A model generated the notes under the pieces. It did not search any database. It saw nothing but the letters and a program-made list of their open reading frames with translations, and had not been told where the DNA came from. DNA of 64,000 nt from Nocardioides guangzhouensis (lineage in GTDB: Bacteria > Actinomycetota > Actinomycetes > Propionibacteriales > Nocardioidaceae). The stretch spans positions 124,000 to 187,999 of the forward strand of contig NZ_SDKM01000004.1 in assembly GCF_004519545.1 (NCBI RefSeq). Reading direction: 5' to 3'. Positions 50,426-59,207 of the stretch are shown here, in pieces (positions within the stretch are counted from its first letter, which is position 1; each line of letters begins with the position of its first letter). The translations under genes and the position numbers were made by a program.

Positions 50426-50806
50426 ATGCCGCGTCAGATCATCACGACACCACACGCCCCGAGCTCGCCGCTCTTCAGCCAGGGAGTCAAAGCCGGCTCC
50501 CAGGTCTTCATCTCGGGAACCACCGGCATCGACCCGAGCACCGGTCGAATGGCCGGTGACAGCATCCAGGCTCAGACCCGCCAGGCATTGGCGAACTGCG
50601 AAGCCATCCTGCGCGAGGCCGGTGCGACGCTCGATGACGTCGTCGAGGTAGGCATGCTCCTCACCGACCCGGCCGACTTCGCCGGCATGAACGATGAGTA
50701 CGCCCAGTGGTTCCCTTCTGATCCACCAACCCGCTACGCGGCCAAGCTGGGAGCCGAGATACCAGGACTGCTCGTCTCGATTCGCATGACAGCGTGCCTT
50801 GCCTGA
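50426..50806 (+). CDS. ridA: RidA family protein
   Basis: A 126-residue RidA/YjgF protein: LFSQGVKAGSQVFISGTTGI, DSIQAQTRQALANCEAILREAG, VVEVGMLLTDPADFAGMNDE and the C-terminal SIRMTACLA with the conserved Arg. RidA proteins hydrolyse reactive 2-aminoacrylate/imine intermediates made by PLP enzymes; some subfamilies have other roles. CCAGGAGGT lies just before the ATG. It follows the broken YdeI-like gene at 190 bp and has no partner gene beside it. Confidence 0.9.
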   Translation: MPRQIITTPHAPSSPLFSQGVKAGSQVFISGTTGIDPSTGRMAGDSIQAQTRQALANCEAILREAGATLDDVVEVGMLLTDPADFAGMNDEYAQWFPSDPPTRYAAKLGAEIPGLLVSIRMTACLA

Positions 50807-51170
50807 CCGTCAGGTCGATTGATGCCCTGGACGTCGGTTTCGATGCCGCGTCATACCGGCCGCCTATGCACGCCAGCGCCAGGCAGCCAGGCCCACGAGC
50901 AGTTCAAGAAGAAGATGCGCCAGATTCAGGCATCGCGACCTACTCATTACGAGGCCGTTCGACGAGGTGTCCGACGGGCGGCAAAATGCCCTCTGACCTG
51001 CGGTTTTGCACTTCCCTGCACTTCTACGAATCGAGCCGTTTTGGGTGCTGCGGGGGCACCACGGGGGCACGGGCTCCGACGCCGATGGGATCCGGACCGG
51101 GTTGAAGCGCAGCGATCTGCCCGGGTGCGGCCACCTCATCTCGTCGGCGAGCACTCCATGACGGACTGGG
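50807..51170. other. Intergenic stretch, probable relic DNA
   Basis: No gene is convincing. It contains two copies of GGGGGCAC separated by 3 nt near 51055 and a lower-GC patch (CTGCGGTTTTGCACTTCC). Such G-rich repeats are seen near old integration sites, but no attachment site or integrase remnant could be shown. Confidence 0.4.
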
Positions 51171-51920
51171 TCATCGGGGCTCGACGAAGCGGACTGACTC
51201 GACCATCTCAGTGAGCTCACCGACCTGCGCGGGAGTGACCCCCGGTTGCTCGATGGCGACCAGGACGACCCGCTGGCCGTTCACGTCGATGATCCACGCG
51301 TGGTCGACCGTGCCGGGAGTTCCCACGGTGTGCTGGGCGTCGTCCGGCATGCCCTCCCAGTAGCCGAAGTAGCCGCCGAGCCCACAGTCCTCGAACGCGA
51401 TGTCGCTGGGGGCCGTCAGCTCGAGGTAGATCCCGTCGTGACCGTCCAGGCTCACCGGCAGCGGCTTCGACACCGAGGTCAGCTCCTGTGCCGCGAGCGC
51501 ATTGGCCAGGTCGTCGACGGACGTACCGGCGTGCGGAGCGTCCTCGTCCATGGCGCATGGATCGACGAATACGCCGTCGACGGTCCAGTACTGCACGGCC
51601 CGGAGGGGATCGTCGTCGTCGGGGTTCTCCTGGTTGAGCGCGAAGAACCCGAAGTTGGAGTATCCCGAGGGCACGTTCAGCACCGCCAGCGGGGCGCTGG
51701 CCGCGCCCCGTGCGGTCAGGGCGTACGCACCCGCCCGGCCGAGGATCTGGTCGGGATCCGAGTCGTCGTCCAGGAGCAGGACGTATGCGTCGGTCTCGGA
51801 CGGCGGGGAGGCGGTCGACGGGGAGAGCGCCACCCGGCCGTCGTCGGTGTCGCCGCCGCATCCGGCGAGCAGGATGGCGCCGGCCGAGAGGGCGAGCCAG
51901 AGGACGGGACGCGTGTTCAT
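51171..51920 (-). CDS. Lipoprotein of unknown function
   Basis: A 249-residue exported lipoprotein with signal LALSAGAILLAGC (lipobox LAGC). The mature part has VLNVPSGYSNFGFFALNQE, WTVDGVFVDPCAMDED, LPVSLDGHDGIYLELTAP and VDHAWIIDVNGQRVVLVAIE, a pattern of small substrate-binding-like domains seen next to SigE-type sigma operons in Nocardioides relatives. It lies 4 nt after the membrane-anchored protein and is the third gene of the sigma operon. Confidence 0.82.
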   Translation of the reverse strand: MNTRPVLWLALSAGAILLAGCGGDTDDGRVALSPSTASPPSETDAYVLLLDDDSDPDQILGRAGAYALTARGAASAPLAVLNVPSGYSNFGFFALNQENPDDDDPLRAVQYWTVDGVFVDPCAMDEDAPHAGTSVDDLANALAAQELTSVSKPLPVSLDGHDGIYLELTAPSDIAFEDCGLGGYFGYWEGMPDDAQHTVGTPGTVDHAWIIDVNGQRVVLVAIEQPGVTPAQVGELTEMVESVRFVEPR

Positions 51921-51924
51921 CGGG

Positions 51925-53184
51925 TCAGTTCGGGAGGGTGACGTGCGGCACCAGCCGGAGGCTGCCGTCGGGACCGGGGCCGGGGGCGGCGAGGGTGCAG
52001 CGTTCACGGGCGATGTCACAGACCAGGATGTCTCCGTAACCCTCTCCGGGCTCGTCGAAGTCCGCCGCGCCCGCCATGACGGCGAACCGGTCGTCGTCGA
52101 GCCACTGGAACAGGGCGTACGGGTGCTCAGCGGGGCTGTAGCCGGCCGGCAACCGGAGGTTGAGGCGCCTGCCGGTCGTGTCGAACCCGCCGTAGCCGAA
52201 GATGACCGGGCCGTCGCCCTCGCCGTCGCCGTCGATGTCGGCGCCGGTGTCCCGGACCCATCGCTGCAGTTCCAGCGTCGAGCCCTGGGGCACGAAGCGG
52301 ACGGCCCCGGTGTTGACATCCTGGCTGACGGCCGCGCCGGTTTCGTAGTTGTCGCCTTCGACGAACCCACGCGGGTATGCGCGCAGGTCCTCCCACAGAG
52401 CTCTCGTGTTGGTCTCGGAAACCGTCTCGGTGGCCACGTCCAACACCTGCAGCGGACGCCCCGCCCACTGCGGCCGGCCCCCCCCGGTGGGGTCAGGTGA
52501 CTCGGACCAGTAGACACGATCGCCCACCAGGGCCTCGAGCTGGCAGTCGTACCGGCCGCAGTCGGGCCTCGCGACCTGCGTAACTACCCGGTGCTCGTGG
52601 GCGTCGTACACGACGAGCGAGCGGTCTGGCCCGAGAGGGGTGAACCACGCAACCAACGACCCGGCGGTGGAGGTCTTGACACCCCACTCCGCCCAGCTCA
52701 TAGCTGGCCCCGGGATCGTCGATTCTCCGATCTTCTCCGTCGCCTCCCCGTCGGTGAGGTGGATGCCGCCGTCCGGGGCGACCATCACGACGCCGTCGTC
52801 GGTGAGGTCGAGGGCCGTGGCGTCGATGCCGGGACGGAGGGTGCGGTCGCCGTACTCGATGCTCTGCATCCGCCAGTGGATGTCGAGACTGGGGTCGGCG
52901 GTGTAGTCGTCGGCATAAGTCAGCGGTCGAGTATCGGTGGGCGCAGCGGTGTCGGTGACCGACGGGGTCGGAGTGCCCACCGGCGGGCTGGACCGCTGGT
53001 TCGACCCGGTGAGGGTCACACCGGCGACGATGACGGCGAGAACCAGGCCGGCGGACCCGGCGGCGAGTGCGGCCCGGCGCCGACGCAGCCGCGCATCGCC
53101 GCGGGCGACGATGCCCTCGACGTCGAACTGCGGAGGAGGCGCCGCGTCCACGTGCCGCCTGAGGTCTCGAAGGGAGGCGTTCAC
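51925..53184 (-). CDS. Membrane-anchored protein of the sigma operon
   Basis: A 419-residue protein: a short cytosolic N-terminus (NASLRDLRRHVDAAPPPQFD, as in many regulators that bind sigma factors), one membrane helix (residues about 38-58, AALAAGSAGLVLAVIVAGVT), then an extracytoplasmic beta-propeller-like domain with repeats such as LVAWFTPLGPDRSLVVYDAH and GRPLQVLDVATETVSE. The layout suggests an anti-sigma-like sensor. Its GTG overlaps the sigma stop codon (GTGA). No zinc-anti-sigma motif (HxxxCxxC) is present, so the role as an anti-sigma is inference. Confidence 0.78.
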   Translation of the reverse strand: MNASLRDLRRHVDAAPPPQFDVEGIVARGDARLRRRRAALAAGSAGLVLAVIVAGVTLTGSNQRSSPPVGTPTPSVTDTAAPTDTRPLTYADDYTADPSLDIHWRMQSIEYGDRTLRPGIDATALDLTDDGVVMVAPDGGIHLTDGEATEKIGESTIPGPAMSWAEWGVKTSTAGSLVAWFTPLGPDRSLVVYDAHEHRVVTQVARPDCGRYDCQLEALVGDRVYWSESPDPTGGGRPQWAGRPLQVLDVATETVSETNTRALWEDLRAYPRGFVEGDNYETGAAVSQDVNTGAVRFVPQGSTLELQRWVRDTGADIDGDGEGDGPVIFGYGGFDTTGRRLNLRLPAGYSPAEHPYALFQWLDDDRFAVMAGAADFDEPGEGYGDILVCDIARERCTLAAPGPGPDGSLRLVPHVTLPN

Positions 53185-53717
53185 GGGGTCACCGCCTGCT
53201 CGTCGACGAACGGAGGAGAGAACCGGGCACCCATCTCCGCGCGGAGCTTGTCGAGGGCGAGGGAGGTGTGTCGTTTGACGCTGCCGACCGAGCAGCCCAT
53301 CAGCTCCGCGGTCTGGGCCTGGGAGAGGTCCTCGCAGAAGCGGAGTACCACAGCTGCCCGCTGCCTGGGTGGTAGATGTCCCACCGCCGTCCACAGCTCG
53401 CCCTGTTCGGGCAGGAGCGTGGTCGGGTCGGTGACGCTTGCATCGGGAACATGGGTCGCGGGCCGCTCGCTGAAGGAACGTCTGCGCCGCCAGGAGATGC
53501 AGGTTGTGACGATGACCCGCCGCGTGTAGGCCTCCGCCTTCGCCACGTCCCGAAGCCGTGGCCACGCTAGGTAGGTCTTGACCAATGACTCCTGCACCAG
53601 GTCCTGCGCCAGCTGATAGTCACCGATGACCAGATAGGCGGTCCGGAACAGACTCGCCGACCGCGCGGAGGCGAACTCCGAGAAGGCCTCGTGGTCCGGC
53701 TGGCGCAGCACCACCAT
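53181..53717 (-). CDS. SigE family ECF sigma factor
   Basis: A 178-residue ECF sigma factor: SLFRTAYLVIGDYQLAQDLVQES and AYTRRVIVTTCISWRRRRS (region 2), then LPPRQRAAVVLRFCEDLSQAQ and MGCSVGSVKRHTSLALDKLR (region 4). This matches the SigE-like group common in Actinobacteria. GGAGGAGG lies 5 nt before the ATG at 53717; an adjacent GTG is less likely. Together with the next two genes it forms a sigma, membrane sensor and lipoprotein operon. Confidence 0.92.
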   Translation of the reverse strand: MVVLRQPDHEAFSEFASARSASLFRTAYLVIGDYQLAQDLVQESLVKTYLAWPRLRDVAKAEAYTRRVIVTTCISWRRRRSFSERPATHVPDASVTDPTTLLPEQGELWTAVGHLPPRQRAAVVLRFCEDLSQAQTAELMGCSVGSVKRHTSLALDKLRAEMGARFSPPFVDEQAVTP

Positions 53718-54132
53718 CACAGCCTCCTCCGCCCCAATGCCAATTCTGGAACCTCTGACAGAAAGACGCACTGACACGGCTTGGGGGTTGAACGAGGCCA
53801 CGGCGACGCCAGGCCAAAGACCACCGGGGGCGGATTGCATCTTCCGCTTCTCGGAGTGCAGTTCTGGCGATGGCTGGGCAGGCGTACGCGGCGAGCAGCC
53901 GATCCGCCCCGGGCCGAGGACGGCGCGCCAGCGCCGCCCGCAGGCCATGCGCCGGCGGAGCCGGCGCCTTGATCTTTCTAGAGCCAAACTCGGCAACCTG
54001 GAGTGGAGGTCCGTCTCAGCGTGAGGGCGGTCCGTCGCGGCGCAGTCTCTGCGAGGCGACGGAGTGACGCGAGAGCTGTTGAGTTGGGTCAGTTTGGGGG
54101 ACGCAGACGGCTTCGCTCGACATACTCGTGCG
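53718..54132. other. Spacer at the left edge of the low-GC island
   Basis: Contains a GC-rich first half with a CCGGCGGAGCCGG hairpin near 53952 and then sequence of visibly lower GC. No gene is convincing. An in-frame GTG at 54064 could extend the next gene upstream. Confidence 0.4.
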
Positions 54133-54783
54133 ATGGACGACCTCGAGGCTCGCAGTCCCTTGATCGTCACAGTTGACGACTCGCCCGATGCACGTCTCTT
54201 CATCGAGCTATCGAGTCATGCGGCAGATCTAACCGAGGCCAAGGATGCGCTCGGTTGGGTTATGCGCGCAGGGCTGGACGATCCACTGGCTGGCGTCAAG
54301 CGACACTTGATCGGCGCCGCTGTGGTGTCCTACTGCCGGTGCTTCCTGCACTCGAAGGTGCGAACCCCTCTGGGGGATTACATCGACGTTCCGGAAGGGC
54401 TGAGCCGAACCCACGAGACAATCAGGGCCTTTCGAAATCAGACCATCGCTCATTCGCAATCTGAGCTCACGGTCACCTACCCGGTTGGGGTCGTAGACGC
54501 GGAGACGATGGAGTTGCAGTTTGTCTCAGCAGTAACGGTGGCAAGCACTCTTCCTGACAGCATCGTCAACGACTTCGCAACGCTCATCGGCGCCGTGCTG
54601 GACCTGCTCGACGACGTCCTCAACCCGGTACGAAGACGTCTTGAGCAGGTCCTGCGGACCGCCGGTCCGGAAGCCCTTGAAGCCGCTGCTCCTCGGGGCA
54701 TCGAGAAGATGGCCGCCGACTTCCGCCCAAGGTCCAAGCGAGCTCGCTACCCAATGGCGCACACGCTTTATTGGGACCGTTAG
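54133..54783 (+). CDS. HEPN-like hypothetical protein
   Basis: A 216-residue mostly helical protein. The segment ETIRAFRNQTIAHSQSEL carries RNxxxxH, the Rx4-6H pattern with a polar residue after Arg that marks HEPN-fold RNases and related proteins. Helix-rich flanks (LTEAKDALGWVMRAG, GAAVVSYCRCFLHSK) fit a four-helix HEPN bundle. HEPN proteins act as toxins or defence RNases, but also in other roles. Start could instead be GTG 54064, adding 23 residues. Codon use is less GC-biased than the flanks. Function is inference from one motif. Confidence 0.6.
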   Translation: MDDLEARSPLIVTVDDSPDARLFIELSSHAADLTEAKDALGWVMRAGLDDPLAGVKRHLIGAAVVSYCRCFLHSKVRTPLGDYIDVPEGLSRTHETIRAFRNQTIAHSQSELTVTYPVGVVDAETMELQFVSAVTVASTLPDSIVNDFATLIGAVLDLLDDVLNPVRRRLEQVLRTAGPEALEAAAPRGIEKMAADFRPRSKRARYPMAHTLYWDR

Positions 54784-54938
54784 GGATACACGGCGGCACT
54801 GGCGCGAGCCACGAAGCGTGGGCAAGCATGACACCAATGCGAATCTCGGACAGCCGAGGTGGGGTCATGCCGCTTGGTCACTCGTCGAGTTCACAGTTCT
54901 GCTGACGGGCAGAGCGGGCTCAACATAGCCTTCCGGGC

Positions 54939-55352
54939 ATGAACTTCGGACGTCTCACCACCCCCCAGCGAGTCTCGGGCGTGGCCATGTTGGTCGTGGC
55001 CTTGGCCGCATTCCTCCCCTGGGTCTCGATCCTTGGCATCAGCGCGATCGGTATCGAAGGCGACGGCGTCCTCACGCTCGTGTTGGCACTGGCTGGCGCG
55101 GTGATCCTTGCCTTCAGTACCGGACTCGTCGGTTCTCCTCGGGTCCCTGGTCGCAAGTCGCAGATCGTCCTGTTGGTGCTTGCGGTCCTTGCCGCACTCA
55201 TTGCCTTCGTCGACATGAACGGCGCGGCTGCCATCGGCCTCTATCTGACGCTACTGGGTGGCATCACCTGGGTCGTCGGCGCCGCTTGGCAGTTGACCCT
55301 GACTAAGCAGGCAGAGACGTCTCCGGCCGAGGGTTCTCAAAACCAACTCTGA
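54939..55352 (+). CDS. Four-helix membrane protein
   Basis: A 137-residue protein with four predicted membrane helices: VAMLVVALAAFLPWVSI, GVLTLVLALAGAVILAFS, IVLLVLAVLAALIAFVD and LYLTLLGGITWVVGAAW, ending in a short polar tail. Family not recognised. It stands between the HEPN-like gene and a DUF4230 gene on the same strand with spacers of 155 and 74 bp, so separate transcription is possible. Confidence 0.7.
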   Translation: MNFGRLTTPQRVSGVAMLVVALAAFLPWVSILGISAIGIEGDGVLTLVLALAGAVILAFSTGLVGSPRVPGRKSQIVLLVLAVLAALIAFVDMNGAAAIGLYLTLLGGITWVVGAAWQLTLTKQAETSPAEGSQNQL

Positions 55353-55426
55353 TCGACGTTTCTCAAACTCATCGCGCCCCGGCTCCCGGGACGGGATTAC
55401 CTACGAATCCGTAAAAGGGACGCCAA

Positions 55427-56056
55427 ATGCGCATTGCGGGTCGGATCGCGTCGGTCATCGCCGCGATCACGCTTGTGTTCGTCGCCATTGTCGGCACGGC
55501 CGGGTTTCTCGACATCAAGAACCCGTTCCGGACCCGATCAATCGATCGGAGCCAGCCCGCATTGCTGAAGTCGATCCAGGACATCAGCCAGTTCCACGCC
55601 GCGGTCGGAAACTTCGAAGTCGTGCTCGACTACGAGCAGGACGTGGATTGGGTACCGAGCTTCATCGCTGGTGAGCGGTCGCTGTTCGTCGCCGCCGGCA
55701 CGGTCAACGCCTACGTCGACTTCTCCGGCCTCACCGCAGGGGACCTCCGCTTGTCCGAAGACGGCAAGTCGGTGGAGATTCGGCTGCCGGCGGCCGAACT
55801 GGACGAGCCCAATCTCGACCAGGACCGGACATACCTGTTCTCGCAGGACCGCGGCGTTGTCAACCGGGTCGGCGACGCGCTCTCCACAGACGACCAGCAA
55901 GAGCTGTACCAGCTCGCCGAGCAGAAGCTGGTGTCCGCGGCGGAGGAGTCCGTGCTCACGCAACAAGCCGAGAAGAACACCAGGGCGATGCTGGTCGGTC
56001 TGTTCGACTCACTCGAAATCCAGGTCACTTTCGCCGAGGGCGCCCTCAAGGAGTAA
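55427..56056 (+). CDS. DUF4230 protein
   Basis: A 209-residue protein with a single N-terminal membrane helix (VIAAITLVFVAIVGTAGFL) and an external domain. LLKSIQDISQFHAAVGNFEVVLDYEQD and LSEDGKSVEIRLPAAEL match DUF4230, a widespread domain of unknown function in Gram-positive bacteria. Predicted to be surface exposed and membrane anchored. Confidence 0.85.
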   Translation: MRIAGRIASVIAAITLVFVAIVGTAGFLDIKNPFRTRSIDRSQPALLKSIQDISQFHAAVGNFEVVLDYEQDVDWVPSFIAGERSLFVAAGTVNAYVDFSGLTAGDLRLSEDGKSVEIRLPAAELDEPNLDQDRTYLFSQDRGVVNRVGDALSTDDQQELYQLAEQKLVSAAEESVLTQQAEKNTRAMLVGLFDSLEIQVTFAEGALKE

Positions 56057-56134
56057 GCGGCGCTCCGGCGACGGGCACGTGCGCCACAAACAGGCGTTCC
56101 GGCCGGTACGCGGTATGACGCTGCGGCCAGCCGA

Positions 56135-56566
56135 TCAGCGGGCGGCGCACGCATAGCCGCTGTATGCCGTGATTCCGATTGGACCCTCGGTGACCGCGGC
56201 AAGTGGGTTGAACCTGTTCTCGACCCGGGTGACGACCTTCATTGGCAGGCATTCCCCCGGCTTGCTTGTCTCGCCTTCGACGGCAGCGAGTCGCTGGGCG
56301 ATGTCGTTGAAGGCGTCACCCCAACTCGCGGTACCAGCTTCCGGCGGCAGCGCAGGCTCGGGACCCGTTGGGCCAACGGAACCGGCCGGGCCGCGTGCCC
56401 CAGGTGGACCGGTCAGCCCGGTTGCGCCAGTTTCTCCAATCGGACCCTGAGCTCCATCCGGACCTCGGAGTTGATCACCAAGAACAACAACGGCTCCCGC
56501 GGCGCCAGCGAAGCCGCAGGTCGCGCTCATTGCCGCCACAGCAGCCCAGAAGCGAAGTCGACGCAT
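56135..56566 (-). CDS. Collagen-like repeat protein
   Basis: A 143-residue exported protein. A signal/anchor helix (FWAAVAAMSATCGFAGAAGAVVV) precedes about twelve Gly-X-Y triplets (GPDGAQGPIGETGATG, GPPGARGPAGSVGPTG), followed by a coiled stretch with AFNDIAQRLAAVEGE and a C-terminal domain with two Cys. Bacterial collagen-like proteins form trimeric surface rods; the short length and anchor suggest a small surface protein. It is opposite in strand to its neighbours. Confidence 0.8.
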   Translation of the reverse strand: MRRLRFWAAVAAMSATCGFAGAAGAVVVLGDQLRGPDGAQGPIGETGATGLTGPPGARGPAGSVGPTGPEPALPPEAGTASWGDAFNDIAQRLAAVEGETSKPGECLPMKVVTRVENRFNPLAAVTEGPIGITAYSGYACAAR

Positions 56567-57353
56567 ATCCGGAGAATGGCCTGGTTCCGTGATGCGTGAC
56601 TCTCAATCCTGGAGATACTGGGGAGTACCGCTGCGGCGATGTGGCGCGGTGGTCGCTCCGCGACGGGACCTGGCGCGGAACTTCTGTCAGCGATGACGCT
56701 CCCGCAACGAACGAGCCCCGCAGCCGACGGTTTAGATTGGGTTGCGCATTTCAAGGGCACGCGGCCAACCCTCTCCGACAAACGCGGGAGCGATGCCCCG
56801 ATTCGCGTAGGCCCGTCACCCCACCGCTGCATGGTCCGACACGGGAGGTTCGGATGCCGGTGAGGCTCACCCACACGATTGTGTCTTACCGCGACAAGCA
56901 GGTCTCGGCATCGTTCTTGTCCGACATCCTGGCGGGAGGTGCTTCGCTCAACTTCCGGCATCTACTTGCTCACGGCGCAACAGGCAAGCACTACGTGGGG
57001 TCAGCCAAAGGCGGCGAAGGATTCCTCGGACGATAGGCTGCCTACCGGAAGGGAAAGTCAGGCGGGAACGTTGGCCTGAAAGGTGCGATGTGCCGTTCCC
57101 TGTCGCGGTGCTTCAGCACCTTCGACCCAAGCACCTCGGACCAGACCATCGAGCGAGTCGAGTCGCTGTGGCAGGACAAGTTCGGTGCACGGCTCGTTGG
57201 CTAAGACCTGAATTGAACCACTTCAGCCGGGCACGTTCCTGTTTCGCGGAAGTGACGCACTGCCCCCCGAGTACGTACGCATATCCCAGTCCGTTCGGTG
57301 TCCCGCCACGACTTGCCGACGCTGGCTCGCGGTGCGCTGAGCCCGGCGGCGCC
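56567..57353. other. Long spacer with gene remnants
   Basis: Besides the VOC remnant annotated separately, a 38-codon stretch from 57087 (MCRSLSRCFSTFDPS ... LWQDKFGARLVG) looks partly protein-like but is too short to classify. The remaining sequence shows no gene. Confidence 0.45.
56854..57036 (+). pseudogene. Truncated VOC-family (glyoxalase-like) gene
   Basis: Starts MPVRLTHTIVSYRDKQVSAS with FLSDIL, the typical beginning of small VOC-family proteins of actinobacteria, and has a fair ribosome site (GGGAGG). After about 28 residues the match ends and the frame closes at a TAG after 60 codons, instead of the usual ~130. It is a 3'-truncated relic. Confidence 0.6.
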
Positions 57354-58343
57354 CTAGGAAGTCTGAGCCCAGTCGATCGTGCCGCGGCCTGCATCGCGCA
57401 GCAGGTCGTTGGCTTGGCTGAACGGTCTACTGCCGAAGAAGCCCTTGTATGCGGACAGCGGAGACGGATGAACCTGTTCGATGACGTCGTGCCGGTCCCG
57501 ATCGATCAGCGTCGCCTTTCGACGGGCGTCGTTGCCCCACAGGATGAAGACCACCCGCTTGTCCTTCTCTGTGATCGCGGATATCACCGCGTTGGTAAAG
57601 GTGTTCCATCCTTGGCGATTCCAGCGCCACCGACGATGCACAGCGTGGTCTTCGTCCGAGCCGGCACGCAGAGTCAACGCGGTGTTGAGGAGCAACACGC
57701 CTTGACTTGCCCAGCCTTCAAGGCTGTTGCTGGCGGGCGTTGCGACGCCGATGTCCGAGGCGAGTTCCTTGAAGATGTTCTTCAGGGTGTCGGGAGTCTT
57801 CGAGGCAGGATTCGACACCGAGAATGCCAGGCCATCGGCGTCATCAGGAGTGGGGTACGGGTCCTGGCCCAGAATGACGACGCGGACCTTCTCGTACGGT
57901 GTCAGTTCGAAGGCTCTGAACGTCCGATCGGGCGTCGGGAAGACCTCGTGAGAACGACGGTCGGACTCGACGAACTCTAAGAGCTTCGACCAGTAGGGCG
58001 CTTCGAGCTCCGATCGAAGTCGCACGGCCCACTCGCCGGTGAGGTACGGGAACCGAGAAGGCGGGACGTCGGCGTTCGTGGCTGCGGGATGCCTGCGGAT
58101 CGCATCAAGGACGTCATCCCAGTCGAGCGCCATCGGCCCGTGTCCGAGGTTGTGGTGTTCTCGCTGGCGGTAGAACGCCCAAGCACGGAGAAGATCGACA
58201 CCGCACCACTCCGGAACCCGCCCGGACGCCTCATACGCGGACATGGCGGGTCGCAGGAGCTCGTAGTACGCACTCATGTCTCGCGAGAAGCGCTCGTAGC
58301 CGTCGTATGTCAGCGCCCACTTCAGCTCTTCGTCCGTCGCCAC
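57354..58343 (-). CDS. ung: Family 1 uracil-DNA glycosylase with N-terminal extension
   Basis: A 329-residue protein. The C-terminal ~225 residues are a complete UNG: water-activating motif GQDPYP (159-164), the Phe/Asn region LLLNTALTLR and DNA-intercalating HPSPLS (292-297). It removes uracil from DNA. The N-terminal ~100 residues (ELKWALTYDGYERFSRDMSA, GVDLLRAWAFYRQREHHN) are absent from normal UNG proteins of ~225 residues and match no domain I know. Start GTG 58343 has GAGG 9 nt upstream; longer readings are possible. Codon use is less GC-rich than the flanks. It may be an accessory copy with a partner domain. Confidence 0.9.
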   Translation of the reverse strand: MATDEELKWALTYDGYERFSRDMSAYYELLRPAMSAYEASGRVPEWCGVDLLRAWAFYRQREHHNLGHGPMALDWDDVLDAIRRHPAATNADVPPSRFPYLTGEWAVRLRSELEAPYWSKLLEFVESDRRSHEVFPTPDRTFRAFELTPYEKVRVVILGQDPYPTPDDADGLAFSVSNPASKTPDTLKNIFKELASDIGVATPASNSLEGWASQGVLLLNTALTLRAGSDEDHAVHRRWRWNRQGWNTFTNAVISAITEKDKRVVFILWGNDARRKATLIDRDRHDVIEQVHPSPLSAYKGFFGSRPFSQANDLLRDAGRGTIDWAQTS

Positions 58344-58535
58344 ACCGCGGATCCTCGCACTCTCCACTGACAAGACTCCAGCGCCGCACGTGGCGAGTTT
58401 GCGGGGTACCCGCAAGGCAGAGCCAGGAGAGTTCCGGCCGCATCGGCGAGCCCGAGTGATCGTTGGTTCGATAAGACCGCGCTACAGATGCCGATTTTGG
58501 ACCGCCAAAGGCCGCCGGCGACCTACCATGCGCTC

Positions 58536-58901
58536 GTGACTTTGAGGGGTGCTGCTACGGGCGCGGTTGTCGCGGTGGGCCTTGCCTTGAGTGGCTGCTC
58601 GGCCCAATCCGAACGTGATCAGTACAGCTACGACGCTATCCAGGACGACGGGTTCGCTCAGGACAAGTACCTGACGGACCAAGGCTACCTAGTCGACAGT
58701 CAAGCGCTGACTGCGAAAGGCGCAGAGCTGGAAAGCTGGGTCGCGCTCCAGACCGACCAGATCTGTGACCAACTCTCGAGCGGTACGACGTTTGACGAAC
58801 TCGTCGGGTTCTTTTCGCAGACCTTCGGTGACGTTGTGACGGACCCGGAGGGGTTTGTCGGCAACGCCGCTGGCTACTCCTGCTCTGGGTACTTGGACTA
58901 G
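58536..58901 (+). CDS. Small lipoprotein
   Basis: A 121-residue lipoprotein from a GTG: signal TLRGAATGAVVAVGLALSGC (lipobox LSGC) and a mature domain with DQYSYDAIQDDGFAQDKYLT and ICDQLSSGTTFDELVGFFSQ, ending with a Cys in YSCSGYLD. The DUF732-like C-terminal pattern is possible but not certain. No partner gene identified. Confidence 0.65.
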   Translation: MTLRGAATGAVVAVGLALSGCSAQSERDQYSYDAIQDDGFAQDKYLTDQGYLVDSQALTAKGAELESWVALQTDQICDQLSSGTTFDELVGFFSQTFGDVVTDPEGFVGNAAGYSCSGYLD

Positions 58902-59207
58902 CCAGAAGCCTTGAAGCCTCGGCCAACCGGCCCGTGGATGAGTCACGGCTTTCGGTACGGCTCGCGGATTGACGCGCCTTTGCCGCGGGCTGGAGCAGAC
59001 ACGACGGGAGCGCCCCCATCGCTCATTCGGTTCCTGCGATGGGCGGCCGCGCCGCGGAGTTTCAACGCCTCGGACCCGTCCTCCTGAGAATTCAGCCCGC
59101 GTCTACGGATCGACCTGCATACTTCGAGTCGCCATTGAGCCACGCGCGCCTTCGCCAGGGCGGAATGGCGATCGGTTCGTGTCGTCGATTGGAAGGATGG
59201 AGTTTGG
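58902..59207. other. Intergenic stretch without recognised features
   Basis: No gene, strong hairpin or repeat is seen in the roughly 300 bp before the next gene, apart from a ribosome-site-like GGAAGGATGGAG directly upstream of it. Confidence 0.5.

Noticed and set aside
50807..51170. G-rich direct repeat (GGGGGCAC twice) as an attachment site or integrase relic
   Set aside because: No integrase motif, tRNA end or matching repeat elsewhere in the window could be found.
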